Virus record (IMG/VR): IMGVR_UViG_3300034045_000055
Location: 1-37,489 of that record
DNA from: a virus
DNA length: 37,489 bases
Reading direction: 5' to 3' (one strand)
Shown here: in pieces, positions 8,252-15,436 of the stretch
Position numbering within the stretch: the first letter of the stretch is position 1
Layout: every line of letters begins with the position of its first letter
Program-made: the position numbers and the translations under genes
Notes under the pieces: model-generated
Databases searched by the model: none
What the model saw: the letters and a program-made list of their open reading frames with translations, nothing else
What the model was told of the DNA's origin: nothing

Positions 8252-8278
8252 TGCCCCGGCTGGATCAGTGCCGGGGCA
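8252..8278 (+). terminator. GC-rich hairpin after the RNR gene, probable terminator
   Basis: A 9-bp perfect stem TGCCCCGGC / GCCGGGGCA with a 9-base loop. The downstream sequence is only moderately T-rich, so it could act as a weak terminator or as an RNA-stabilising 3' end. Confidence 0.65.
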
Positions 8279-8284
8279 TATCTA

Positions 8285-8312
8285 TTGCAACCCGGATCAG
8301 CTATGGTAATCT
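8285..8312 (+). promoter_or_regulatory. promoter with palindrome half-site as -35
   Basis: -35 TTGCAA (8285-8290), 16-bp spacer, -10 TAATCT (8307-8312). The spacer is unlike that of the main family, and the -35 box is part of a lone half-site TTGCAACC of the dispersed palindrome. Confidence 0.6.
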
Positions 8313-8336
8313 GGATCAAACAGTTGGAGGTATGCC

Positions 8337-8567
8337 ATGCACACAAGCGACGATATGGGCAATGGTACGGAAGAGAGAACCAGAGACAATCTGATATCAT
8401 TTGCAGCGATGAACATTGACGTCATGATGATGCACATGGGATACCCGGCCCCGCAACGCTCGGAGCACATCGGGGAGCGGGTAAAGAAGATGCGCACCAT
8501 GACCACGACGCAGATTGCCACGCGGCTGTTGATCGAGCTTCCCGCATCGGCATTTCATAAGGTGTGA
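8337..8567 (+). CDS. hypothetical protein
   Basis: 76 residues, Met-rich in the middle (NIDVMMMHMGYP). TTGGAGGT about eight bases upstream supports the start. The protein is probably helical, with a basic patch (HIGERVKKMRTM). No family is recognised. It is followed by the GNAT-like gene after four bases, so the two are likely co-transcribed. Confidence 0.75.
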   Translation: MHTSDDMGNGTEERTRDNLISFAAMNIDVMMMHMGYPAPQRSEHIGERVKKMRTMTTTQIATRLLIELPASAFHKV

Positions 8568-8571
8568 TAAA

Positions 8572-9177
8572 ATGAAAAAACCAATGATCACAGTGCCGCA
8601 TGTCATTGACGAGACGGGCACTGAATTCCGACTGTACCCAAAAATATCCAAGCCGTTCATGAAAGCCATGGGATACCTGTACCCAGCGTTCGCCTCCTAT
8701 GACAAGGCTGAGCGGGGATATAGTGCGTTCCACAATGGGAAATTCGTTGGATGTTTCGGAGGTCTCACGTTGCAGTCAGTACGGCGCAACCCTCTCCTAG
8801 TGGAGGACGGTTCTCAGCTGTTCATGCGAGCATTACTGGGAGGTCTTTCCATAGATGGGTACGCGCATCACTCATCCGTATGCGATCCGAGGAACTATGG
8901 CACCCTCAGATTGTGGAAGAAGCTCGGGCTTGGAGCAAAGCTGGACGGCAGGGGGAAGGCGCGATCTGCATTCGCTGATTTGGAAGGTGCGTCGGTACTT
9001 GACATGCTCATACAGGCAATAAATCGTGATGAATATGATGAACATCGTGTCATCGCTTCCCGGAGGCTTGCACACCTCACGCCTGAAGACTTCATCCCCA
9101 CGGAAGATGATTTTTCGAGCAGCTGCGCGGGGGTTTGTGTAAATTTGAACGTGATACTGCTTGACGAACAAACATAG
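8572..9177 (+). CDS. GNAT-like fold protein, tentative
   Basis: 201 residues. The segment FHNGKFVGCFGGLTL followed by a helix and later NYGTLRLWKKLGLGA (about residues 109-123) is the strand-helix arrangement and the asparagine/LWKKLG signature typical of GCN5-related N-acetyltransferases. The acetyl-CoA loop (Q/RxxGxG/A) is not clearly present, so catalytic activity is doubtful. The C-terminal 70 residues are extra. GNAT relatives in phages can modify host proteins or tRNA, but nothing here points to a target. Confidence 0.65.
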   Translation: MKKPMITVPHVIDETGTEFRLYPKISKPFMKAMGYLYPAFASYDKAERGYSAFHNGKFVGCFGGLTLQSVRRNPLLVEDGSQLFMRALLGGLSIDGYAHHSSVCDPRNYGTLRLWKKLGLGAKLDGRGKARSAFADLEGASVLDMLIQAINRDEYDEHRVIASRRLAHLTPEDFIPTEDDFSSSCAGVCVNLNVILLDEQT

Positions 9178-9189
9178 GTGTGGTACCGT
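9161..9189 (+). promoter_or_regulatory. divergent member of the promoter family
   Basis: -35 TTGACG (9161-9166), 17-bp spacer ending AGGTGTGG, -10 TACCGT (9184-9189). The spacer end matches the GTGG-TA junction of the family. It lies over the stop of the GNAT-like gene and upstream of the HNH-type gene. Confidence 0.6.
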
Positions 9190-9218
9190 AAGAGGTAGAA
9201 AACGCAGGGGATGCATTT

Positions 9219-9743
9219 ATGAATGATATGTTTGGTATGCCAGTGTGGCACTGGGATGCAGAAGGCTGGAATGATCGGGCCGTAGAATTTGAAGTGGTAA
9301 CAGCGGTCAACAAAGGTTTGATCAAGCCTCGTGTCTGGTCTTGGCCTGTGCTGAAGGCGTACAATGGATCAAGTGGCGAAGAACGTATACGCGGGTGGCA
9401 AAAAACGTGGGCTGGTATCCACCTGAAATTGATCCCCCCTCCCCGTACCTGCTCCATTTGCGGGTCAAGACGGGCGGTCCAGTATCATAACGAGGATTAT
9501 CTCCGGCCTATGAACGCAAAACCTGTATGCTCAACGTGTCATAAGGTGTTACATAAACGGTTCTCGAATGAGGGTACGTGGCTGCGGTTGGTCAGAGATT
9601 GCGAGTACGATGGATGTTGGTTTTCTGATCTGATATTGGGAAGAGAGAGGAGCATCGAGGAGGCGGAGGTGCAGCGTAGCAAATTACAGAAATGGAACAT
9701 CGACGTTCCTGCCCCTCTATCTCGGGGCCTCACTGCCCTATAA
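9219..9743 (+). CDS. HNH-type zinc-finger protein, possible endonuclease
   Basis: 174 residues. CSIC (C78, C81), then HNEDY (90-94), then CSTCHKVLHKRF with C104, C107, H108 and H112: this is the treble-clef layout of HNH nucleases, with two CxxC knuckles and a candidate catalytic His in HNE. The sequence after the HNE box is shorter than in classical HNH enzymes, so it may be a degenerate or binding-only version. AGGGG upstream of the ATG supports the start. A free-standing HNH gene in a phage may be a homing nuclease or packaging helper; it is not next to the terminase here. Confidence 0.72.
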   Translation: MNDMFGMPVWHWDAEGWNDRAVEFEVVTAVNKGLIKPRVWSWPVLKAYNGSSGEERIRGWQKTWAGIHLKLIPPPRTCSICGSRRAVQYHNEDYLRPMNAKPVCSTCHKVLHKRFSNEGTWLRLVRDCEYDGCWFSDLILGRERSIEEAEVQRSKLQKWNIDVPAPLSRGLTAL

Positions 9744-9792
9744 GGATGATACACGCCTGCCCGGCATATTTTCACGCAGTACACTATGGACA

Positions 9793-9808
9793 TTGCAACC
9801 CGTTGCAA
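9793..9808. repeat. palindrome site 3 (CC centre)
   Basis: TTGCAACCCGTTGCAA, perfect 16-mer, 41 bases before the start of the first ParB-like gene and therefore in operator position. Confidence 0.85.
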
Positions 9809-9849
9809 TTATGGTTCAGTAACAAGTGAAGCAACAGGCAGGCATCTCA

Positions 9850-10487
9850 TGCATATTGAGCTAGAGAAGCGGGCATTGGACGCGATTACTCCATACGCCC
9901 AAAACTCCAAACACCACGGCGAGGAAGACGTCGCGCTGATCATGGCATCAATCGAACGGTTCGGGTTCAATGACCCAATAGCAGTCGATGAGGATGGGGT
10001 GATAATTGAGGGCCACGGTCGCTATGAAGCGGCCACAAACCTATCACTCGAACATGTCCCCGTTATAGTGTTGAGCGGTCTCACCGATGAGCAGAAGCGG
10101 ATGTACCGCATAGCACACAACAAGATCGCATTATCATCCACCTTCGATTTTGCAAAGTTGGCAGAAGCTCTAGGGCAGATCGCTGGCGACGACATAACGT
10201 ACAACCACCTAGGGTTTTCCGACGCAGTTGCAGATAATTTGGTGAATGTGGTGTTCGGGGATGGCAGCCTGAAGGAACCATCCTTATCATCTGTTGAGCC
10301 GTTTGACGTAATTTGGGATACCAAGGAGCAACGGGACCGATGGCAGGGGTTCATGAAGCGGGTGCACGCAAATTTCCCAAATATGTCTGACGCGGAAGCA
10401 CTCATCGAATTCATAGAGGAAAGCGGCATACTGAGCGGCATCCGGAACCTGTCCAATGAGGTAGAGGAGGTGACCCATGAGCAGTGA
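9850..10487 (+). CDS. ParB/sulfiredoxin-fold protein, copy 1
   Basis: 212 residues. An N-terminal ParB N-domain-like fold: SIERFGFNDPIAVDEDG then IIEGHGRYEAA (EGHGR at 54-58), VPVIVLSG and the helix EQKRMYRIAHNKIAL. There is no partition-type KorB helix-turn-helix or CTP-binding GERRxR box, so this is the stand-alone nuclease/ParB-like family often found beside phage methylases and IbrA-like genes, not a plasmid partition ParB. The C-terminal 90 residues are acidic. The ATG at 9850 is chosen because residues then align with copy 2; an ATG at 9786 would run through the palindrome and has no ribosome site. It overlaps copy 2 by 11 bases. Confidence 0.85.
9945..9973 (+). repeat. 29-bp direct repeat, copy A (intragenic)
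   Basis: Identical to 10582-10610. It encodes the ASIERFGFND segment in both tandem ParB-like genes and marks their common origin. Confidence 0.85.
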
Positions 10488-11121
10488 CACTCTTGAGGTG
10501 ACAACCAGAAAAGTGGCGGACCTCATCAGGGACGAGGAAAACCTCAAGGTACATCCCGTGCTCCAAATTGATCAGCTTGTCGCATCAATCGAACGGTTCG
10601 GGTTCAATGATCCTGTGGGTATCGACGAGCAAAATAATGTGCTGGAAGGTCACGGTCGCCTCCTAGCGGCTGATAAGATTGGCCTCGATGAAGTGCCTGT
10701 CGTGGTTATATCCGGGTTGACCGAAGCAGAGAAGCGAGGGTACCGGATCGCGCACAATCAGACCACCATGAATACGGGGATGAACCGTGACGCGGTTCGG
10801 AATGAGTTTCAGGCACTGAACCTGAGCAGCGATGACTATATGAGCGTAGGTTACGCACAGGATGACGTACTGTTCCTATCGGATATGTTCGATGGGGACG
10901 CGAATTCAGACATGGATCATAACGGTCACGAGCGTGATAATGTGAGTTCGTTCCTACCTCCGGTGGTGAGGACGTCTATCACGTTTGACAATGACGCGCA
11001 GTTTGACAAGTTTCAGGATTTCCAGATGGCGCTGAGATCGCGGTACCCGGAGGGTGCCACCATAGCGGATCGGTTAATGCTGTTTGTCGATGAATATGAG
11101 GGACAGCTGGATGGCCACTAA
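10477..11121 (+). CDS. ParB/sulfiredoxin-fold protein, copy 2
   Basis: 214 residues, a paralogue of the gene before it. Shared blocks are ASIERFGFNDP, LEGHGRLLAADKI (EGHGR at 57-61), VPVVVISGLTEAEKR and YRIAHNQT. The C-terminal part (about 115-214) differs in detail but both copies keep a domain with aromatic residues and acidic helices (FDNDAQFDKFQDFQMALRSR here, DTKEQRDRWQGFMKRVHANF in copy 1), which suggests a second shared domain. Its start overlaps copy 1, and its end overlaps the IbrA-like start by 11 bases, so four genes form one coupled block. The role may be DNA binding or nicking; not shown. Confidence 0.85.
   Translation: MSSDTLEVTTRKVADLIRDEENLKVHPVLQIDQLVASIERFGFNDPVGIDEQNNVLEGHGRLLAADKIGLDEVPVVVISGLTEAEKRGYRIAHNQTTMNTGMNRDAVRNEFQALNLSSDDYMSVGYAQDDVLFLSDMFDGDANSDMDHNGHERDNVSSFLPPVVRTSITFDNDAQFDKFQDFQMALRSRYPEGATIADRLMLFVDEYEGQLDGH
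10582..10610 (+). repeat. 29-bp direct repeat, copy B (intragenic)
   Basis: Exact match to 9945-9973, within the second ParB-like gene. Confidence 0.85.
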
Positions 11122-12283
11122 GGAAAATGTAGAATTTTTGGGCGTGAACGTCTATGAAGAGGCGAAACGGCGCATAAAATATTGCTACGCAAACTGGGAT
11201 CACGTGTGGTTAAGTTTCAGCGGAGGCAAGGATAGCCTGTGCGTTCTATGGCTGATGCGCGAGGTGCTGGATGATATGGGATTGTCCCACGTCAAGGTTA
11301 ATGCTTTTTTTCGTGACGAGGAAGTCATTCCAGACGATGTGATATCCTTCGTTCAAGGTTTCATAGAAAACCCTGATCTTTCATCGCGGTTCAACGTCGC
11401 GTATTTCGCGGTACCAATGGCCAGCCACATATTCATGATGGGGGAACACTGGCCATATGTTCAGTGGGATAAATCGCGGGAGTGGTTGAGGGAGCCTCCG
11501 GAGTACGCCATACGCAAGCTGCATCCTGAAGATAAGCCCATGGATCAGCACGAAATGAACGGGCTGACCGCCGAGGTGTTGGGATTGAAGGGAAAAATTG
11601 CCATACTGAACGGCTTGCGTGCGGACGAAAGTTTGAACCGGTACCGATCCTGTGTGGCCAAGAAGGGACGATACAACTGGGTCATGGGGTCACCGGGGAA
11701 AGGTGAGAAAAATATCGCGTTCTGCAAGCCTATTTTCGACTGGGCGACTGGCGACTTGTTCAAGTATTTCAAAGAGAAAAACATCACGTATCCCTCAATA
11801 TACGACACGCAGCTTTATTCCGGAGAGAGCCTGCGAGTGTCCACCCCCTTGCATGATCGCGCGTATCAATCGCTGGTTAAATTGCGCGTCACTCATCCTA
11901 AGTTCTATGAACAAATACTGCACATCTGGCCTGAAGTTGCCACGCATGAACGGTACTATTGTGCTGTGGATCGCTACGGGATCATTGATCGGTATCCGAA
12001 GTCGTGGGAGGGCATCATCCAATATATCGAGGATAATATTGACAGCCCCACGAACAAAGCAAGAGCCATGGAAGTGCTAAAAAATTGCAAGACCATGAAA
12101 GACAAGAACCGCAGACTGGGGCGATATGCTGATAAGGCGTTCGGCTTTCCATTGTTGCATGTGTTCAAGCAAATAGTGGCGGGGAGCTACATGAAGGGCA
12201 TATCCACGGAACCTTTCCCTCCCCCGAGCTACATGGCGTATGAAGAAGCAGCTGAAAACCTTCGCGACGGCGGAAGAGATTAA
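11111..12283 (+). CDS. IbrA-like PP-loop ATPase, PAPS reductase family with DUF3440-like tail
   Basis: 390 residues. The PP-loop SGGKDS is at 37-42, followed by LCVLWLMREV and NAFFRDEEVIPDD. Further conserved-looking segments are GLRADESLNRYRSC and CKPIFDWATGDLFKYFKEKN. This combination and length match the IbrA group (PAPS-reductase-like plus DUF3440). The C-terminal Cys of true CysH enzymes (ECGxH) is absent, so sulfate assimilation is unlikely. Family members adenylate or thiolate unknown targets. GAGGGA seven bases upstream favours the ATG at 11111. It sits between a ParB pair and an IbrB-like ParB gene, the arrangement expected for ibrA/ibrB. Confidence 0.85.
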   Translation: MATKENVEFLGVNVYEEAKRRIKYCYANWDHVWLSFSGGKDSLCVLWLMREVLDDMGLSHVKVNAFFRDEEVIPDDVISFVQGFIENPDLSSRFNVAYFAVPMASHIFMMGEHWPYVQWDKSREWLREPPEYAIRKLHPEDKPMDQHEMNGLTAEVLGLKGKIAILNGLRADESLNRYRSCVAKKGRYNWVMGSPGKGEKNIAFCKPIFDWATGDLFKYFKEKNITYPSIYDTQLYSGESLRVSTPLHDRAYQSLVKLRVTHPKFYEQILHIWPEVATHERYYCAVDRYGIIDRYPKSWEGIIQYIEDNIDSPTNKARAMEVLKNCKTMKDKNRRLGRYADKAFGFPLLHVFKQIVAGSYMKGISTEPFPPPSYMAYEEAAENLRDGGRD

Positions 12284-12293
12284 GGAATACCAC

Positions 12294-12824
12294 ATGTTCA
12301 CAGATTTTGATAAACAGCCGATCAACCGGGTACAGTGGGTGCCAGTTGATCAGCTGAATGCCAATGACTACAATCCTAATCACGTTTTGGCGCAGGAAAT
12401 GCGTCTTCTGAAGCATTCGATGCTGGAGCAGGGGTGGATACAGCCGGTGCTGGTCTCAAAAGCTGACGACGAGGATACCTACACCATCATCGACGGGTTT
12501 CATCGCGCCACCTTGGTGAAGACTGACAAGCACGTCTTTAATATGACGAACGGGTTCGTGCCTTGCGTGATCATGGACATGACAGTGCCTGAACGTAAAA
12601 TGCTCACCGTCCGCATCAATCGGGCGAAAGGCTCACATAGCGCTGTGCGTATGCATGAGATCGTTGCCGGTCTGGTATCCGAACATGGCCTTCCTGTAGA
12701 CGCGATCATGCGCGGAATTGGGGCCACGAGACATGAGGTCGATACTCTTCTGACGGAGAATTTGTTCAAAAAATTCGATGTGGACAACACACCGTACTCG
12801 GAAGCGTGGAAACCGAAGGACTAA
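12294..12824 (+). CDS. IbrB-like ParB-domain protein
   Basis: 176 residues. ParB-like signature QWVPVDQLNANDYNPNHV, then EQGWIQPVLVSK, IIDGFHRATL (DGFHR at 67-71) and MLTVRINRAKGSH. The NRAKGSH box is typical of IbrB relatives and differs from the two ParB-like genes upstream. The segment after 120 (HEIVAGLVSEHGLPVDAIMR plus a helix with RHEVDTLL) could be a helix-turn-helix. An ATG at 12240 would overlap the previous gene by 44 bases. TAAGGA, formed by the upstream stop, supports 12294. A terminator follows. Confidence 0.83.
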   Translation: MFTDFDKQPINRVQWVPVDQLNANDYNPNHVLAQEMRLLKHSMLEQGWIQPVLVSKADDEDTYTIIDGFHRATLVKTDKHVFNMTNGFVPCVIMDMTVPERKMLTVRINRAKGSHSAVRMHEIVAGLVSEHGLPVDAIMRGIGATRHEVDTLLTENLFKKFDVDNTPYSEAWKPKD

Positions 12825-12862
12825 CTACCATCTTGCAGGTGGCGCATTCACGTGATTGGAAT

Positions 12863-12887
12863 AAACCTCACTTAGGTGGGGTTTTTT
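12863..12887 (+). terminator. Rho-independent terminator
   Basis: Stem AAACCTCAC / GTGGGGTTT (one G-T wobble), TTAG loop, then a T-run. It closes the ParB/IbrA/IbrB block. The T-run leads directly into the next family promoter. Confidence 0.87.
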
Positions 12888-12897
12888 CATTTTTTCC

Positions 12898-12925
12898 TTG
12901 CAAACAATCGTGGTTGTGTTATTCT
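12898..12925 (+). promoter_or_regulatory. family promoter with conserved spacer
   Basis: -35 TTGCAA (12898-12903), spacer ACAATCGTGGTTGTGT, -10 TATTCT (12920-12925). A palindrome site lies 29 bases downstream. A second TATACT followed by ATGTCAGAAGAGG (12981-12999) imitates the family -10 and leader without a matching -35. Confidence 0.85.
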
Positions 12926-12953
12926 GATAAGGTAAGAAAGGGCGCACGACGAA

Positions 12954-12969
12954 TTGCAACCAGTTGCAA
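12954..12969. repeat. palindrome site 4 (CA centre)
   Basis: TTGCAACCAGTTGCAA, perfect. It lies in the transcribed leader between the promoter at 12898 and the gene at 13009. Confidence 0.85.
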
Positions 12970-13008
12970 CTAGATGTGGGTATACTATGTCAGAAGAGGG
13001 GTAACAGC

Positions 13009-13191
13009 ATGACACAACGACAAAAAGCACACCGCACGCACACCATAGGCGTCAGCAATTTTGAGGCCATGGTGCACGACAGGATCATCCGGGAGCAGCG
13101 GCTCGCAGAAGACCCTGTGATGATCTTTCTCGACGACGAATGGGACGACGTATATGAGGATGTGCTCCGGGAGGCACGCGATGACGAGTAA
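13009..13191 (+). CDS. small acidic-tailed protein
   Basis: 60 residues; basic N-terminal half (MTQRQKAHRTHT), acidic C-terminal half (FLDDEWDDVYEDVLREARDD). AGAGGGG eight bases upstream of the ATG. The acidic end overlaps the start of the next gene by 11 bases. Charge separation of this kind is seen in small DNA mimics and anti-restriction proteins, but this is only a resemblance. Confidence 0.72.
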   Translation: MTQRQKAHRTHTIGVSNFEAMVHDRIIREQRLAEDPVMIFLDDEWDDVYEDVLREARDDE

Positions 13192-13696
13192 GTTGCGCCC
13201 CGCCGCCACCCCAGAGCAACACCTCGGGTACTACGGGAATAAACCCATAAAAAGCGATGTTGGTTTCGGTGGTTTCATCCGCACCAAGGATCACATGAAG
13301 CCACCTGCGAAGATACCGTGCAGGGAATGCCCGCTACGGAGAGACGCGGCACCGGGTTTTTTGGGAGGATATACCCCCGAAATGTACATTGCCGTGCTCC
13401 ACAGCCCAGCCAGCCTCGCCTGTCACTGTTCCAAAGGGTTTCACACCGGGGAAATCGGCAAACAACGCCATTGCACCGGTGTCGCAGGGTACCGCGCCAA
13501 CGTGGGCATCCTGCGTGGAGCAGCTGCGGATACAGCAACTCGGGCGATGGAAAATTATCCCCGAGACCTCACAGAAGATTTCTTCTCAAGCCCGGAGGAA
13601 TTTTACGCGCACCACAAACCGGGACAGACCACTTCGCGCCAAGACGGCAATCCATATCCGCTGGACTGGGGCCACGACCAAGACGACGAACTGTAA
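13181..13696 (+). CDS. DUF6283-like cysteine-rich protein
   Basis: 171 residues. CRECPLRRDAAPGFLGGYTP (about 48-67) followed by SLACHCSKGF and RHCTGVAGYRAN matches the pattern of DUF6283-type phage proteins: CxxCPxR, a Pro-Gly turn, then CH and C-x-G. The Cys and His residues probably bind zinc. GGGAGG six bases upstream supports the ATG at 13181, within the preceding gene. The C-terminus is polar and ends in DHDQ-like residues. Role unknown. Confidence 0.72.
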   Translation: MTSKLRPAATPEQHLGYYGNKPIKSDVGFGGFIRTKDHMKPPAKIPCRECPLRRDAAPGFLGGYTPEMYIAVLHSPASLACHCSKGFHTGEIGKQRHCTGVAGYRANVGILRGAAADTATRAMENYPRDLTEDFFSSPEEFYAHHKPGQTTSRQDGNPYPLDWGHDQDDEL

Positions 13697-13719
13697 CAGG
13701 AAAAGAAAGGAAAACCGAA

Positions 13720-14064
13720 ATGGCACATGAATTCAATATCGGGGTAGTCGCAGAGCAAGATGTGGTGACCTCCCTGCCGGATAATGCATCCCGTATGACC
13801 GATGAAGAGGTGCAGGAATGCAACGAAAGTTTCTCGCATCTGGGGCCGATCAAGATGCAATGCGATATGAGCGGTACTTCTGTGCTGGCGTACAACAGGG
13901 ACCGGACATACACGCAAATATTTGCCGGTGAAGCCGCACAGCATCTGATCTCACACACGGGCCTGACCCCGATGGGCAAAGGGTATTTCACACCTTCGCT
14001 GATACCGGGTGACGCCTATGTGACGTGGACAGAGGTATATCAGGAGAATGGCTTTGACTTCTGA
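13720..14064 (+). CDS. hypothetical protein
   Basis: 114 residues, unrecognised, acidic N-terminal half and a beta-rich second half (TYTQIFAGEAAQHLISHTG). AAAGAAAGG at 13702-13710 supports the start. It overlaps the next gene by 17 bases and is likely in the operon from the promoter at 12898. Confidence 0.75.
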   Translation: MAHEFNIGVVAEQDVVTSLPDNASRMTDEEVQECNESFSHLGPIKMQCDMSGTSVLAYNRDRTYTQIFAGEAAQHLISHTGLTPMGKGYFTPSLIPGDAYVTWTEVYQENGFDF

Positions 14065-14353
14065 TCGCGAAATACCACCGTCTTGGCGAAAGGCGCTGGT
14101 TTCAAATGATGACTTGAACGAGATTACGCAAAGGTTGCGTGCCACGACGCTCACAACTTCGGCGTCTTTCGAGACCGCATCACGGGAGCTACTTGCGATG
14201 TCCAGAATACTGAACGCCTCCGAGGTACTGGATATCCTAAGTTGGTCTCGCGAGGACGTGCAGCCCGCCCCGGAAAGGGAAGAGGAGCAGGAGGAACACG
14301 TCACAAGCACCCGGCCCCGGCCTTCTGGCACCCGTGACGTTGATCTGACGTGA
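14048..14353 (+). CDS. hypothetical helical protein
   Basis: 101 residues. Helical with Ser/Thr/Leu-rich stretches in the first 75 residues, then a charged low-complexity tail (APEREEEQEEHVTSTRPRPS). CAGGAG lies just upstream of the ATG, inside the end of the previous gene. No family recognised. Confidence 0.7.
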   Translation: MALTSDREIPPSWRKALVSNDDLNEITQRLRATTLTTSASFETASRELLAMSRILNASEVLDILSWSREDVQPAPEREEEQEEHVTSTRPRPSGTRDVDLT

Positions 14354-14375
14354 TCCGCGCCGCCAGCCTATAAAT

Positions 14376-14391
14376 TTGCAACCCGTTGCAA
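14376..14391. repeat. palindrome site 5 (CC centre)
   Basis: TTGCAACCCGTTGCAA, perfect, in the 88-bp gap between two genes and 50 bases before the next start. Confidence 0.85.
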
Positions 14392-14441
14392 CTACACCAC
14401 CCGCCCTCGTGGCACCGTAAGCAGCCATCCCGGAGTAGATA

Positions 14442-14873
14442 ATGGAGTTCACAGATACCACCCCGCCGCAAACAGACCCGATTGAAAAATATTGGTGGAC
14501 CGGCAAGGGACATATCACCTTCTACGTGATCCAGAATGTGCCGGGCGCTTTCGAGATAAACGTGGAGGATTACAGCGGTTGCGCAATCGGGATGGAAGAA
14601 ATCATCGGCATAGAGTGGTGGATCGCGTCACACACAGGGGAAGATGGCCGCGTGGCCCTGCTCAATCCCCCATTGCGTGAGGGCTGCCACTACACAATCA
14701 CCAGCATAACCAGCAAGCACACACGCGGCGACGGATATACAACTGAAGACGAGATAGATTGGCGTTGGAAGAGTGTCAGCGAGACATGGTATTTGTGGGA
14801 GCGTGTCAGGCAGAAAATCAGCAACTGGTGGTGGCGCGGCGTCACGCAGTATATAACCCCCTCGCGCAGCTGA
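14442..14873 (+). CDS. tryptophan-rich hypothetical protein
   Basis: 143 residues with many Trp, including KYWWTGKGH, GIEWWIASHTG and a C-terminal SNWWWRGVTQY. The ribosome site is weak (GGAG at 14431-14434), but the frame is open and compositionally consistent. It could be beta-rich and bind a ligand or membrane surface; no family recognised. Confidence 0.7.
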   Translation: MEFTDTTPPQTDPIEKYWWTGKGHITFYVIQNVPGAFEINVEDYSGCAIGMEEIIGIEWWIASHTGEDGRVALLNPPLREGCHYTITSITSKHTRGDGYTTEDEIDWRWKSVSETWYLWERVRQKISNWWWRGVTQYITPSRS

Positions 14874-14910
14874 AGCAGATCGGCGCGCCATACATCGTGA
14901 GGAGAGAACA

Positions 14911-15117
14911 ATGAAAAGCAAATATGTCACAGAGATCGACGGAAGGCTGTACGAGGCAACAGCGCTCCACGGTAATCCCGCCATACGAAAGCTCAACAAG
15001 AATGGGGGCACGGCAAGATGGGTGCGGGTGCTGTCACCCTTGGGTGTAAAGGTGATGCAGCAATTGGGTATCGAACCTGCCATGGCACCTGCGATAGGGC
15101 GGGAGAAAGACAAATGA
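14911..15117 (+). CDS. hypothetical basic protein
   Basis: 68 residues. GAGGAGA upstream of the ATG is strong. The first 40 residues (EIDGRLYEATALHGNPAIRK) look like a short beta-hairpin fold; the rest is helical and basic. It overlaps the next gene by four bases. Confidence 0.72.
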   Translation: MKSKYVTEIDGRLYEATALHGNPAIRKLNKNGGTARWVRVLSPLGVKVMQQLGIEPAMAPAIGREKDK

Positions 15118-15263
15118 CCTTTCCGGAAATCCTGCTTACGCTGATCTGGGTATTCATCATTGTGCTGGTCTGCATTCCCCCGAGATATGACCCGGCAATC
15201 AGGTGGCGCGAAAAACATGAGTGCGAAAAACAAGACCAACAGACACGTGGCAGACACAGGTAA
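15114..15263 (+). CDS. small single-span membrane protein
   Basis: 49 residues. Residues 4-22 (PEILLTLIWVFIIVLVCIPP) form a transmembrane helix; the tail is highly charged (KHECEKQDQQTRGRHR) and cytoplasmic by the positive-inside rule. The ATGA junction with the previous gene indicates coupling. It is the last gene before the terminase promoter. Confidence 0.65.
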   Translation: MTFPEILLTLIWVFIIVLVCIPPRYDPAIRWREKHECEKQDQQTRGRHR

Positions 15264-15337
15264 CAGAACGGGGTGCATTTCATCCTGATCCCGGCAGGTT
15301 GTCATAATTCGTCATTTAACAAACATGCCCCATGGGC

Positions 15338-15353
15338 CTGCAACGGGTTGCAA
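15338..15353. repeat. palindrome site 6 (GG centre)
   Basis: CTGCAACGGGTTGCAA, one outer mismatch. The right half-site TTGCAA (15348-15353) doubles as the -35 box of the terminase promoter. Confidence 0.8.
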
Positions 15354-15376
15354 ACTAAAGCGTGTCCGACTAATAT
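15348..15376 (+). promoter_or_regulatory. probable terminase operon promoter, -35 inside palindrome
   Basis: -35 TTGCAA (15348-15353), 17-bp spacer, -10 TAATAT (15371-15376). A protein bound to the palindrome would cover the -35, so this promoter is a candidate for direct repression. Confidence 0.6.
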
Positions 15377-15436
15377 GCTACACGAGTGGCCCCGTACCAA
15401 GACACGGTGGCTGTGCAATTTTAGTAGAGCAGCAGC

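Noticed and set aside
11111-12283. Sulfate-assimilation PAPS reductase (CysH)
   Set aside because: The C-terminal catalytic Cys motif (ECGxH) of CysH is missing, and length and context fit the IbrA group better.
9850-12824. Plasmid-type ParB partition system
   Set aside because: None of the three ParB-fold proteins shows the GERRxR CTP-binding box or central KorB-type HTH, and no ParA-like ATPase is present in the window. The dispersed sites are not clustered like parS.
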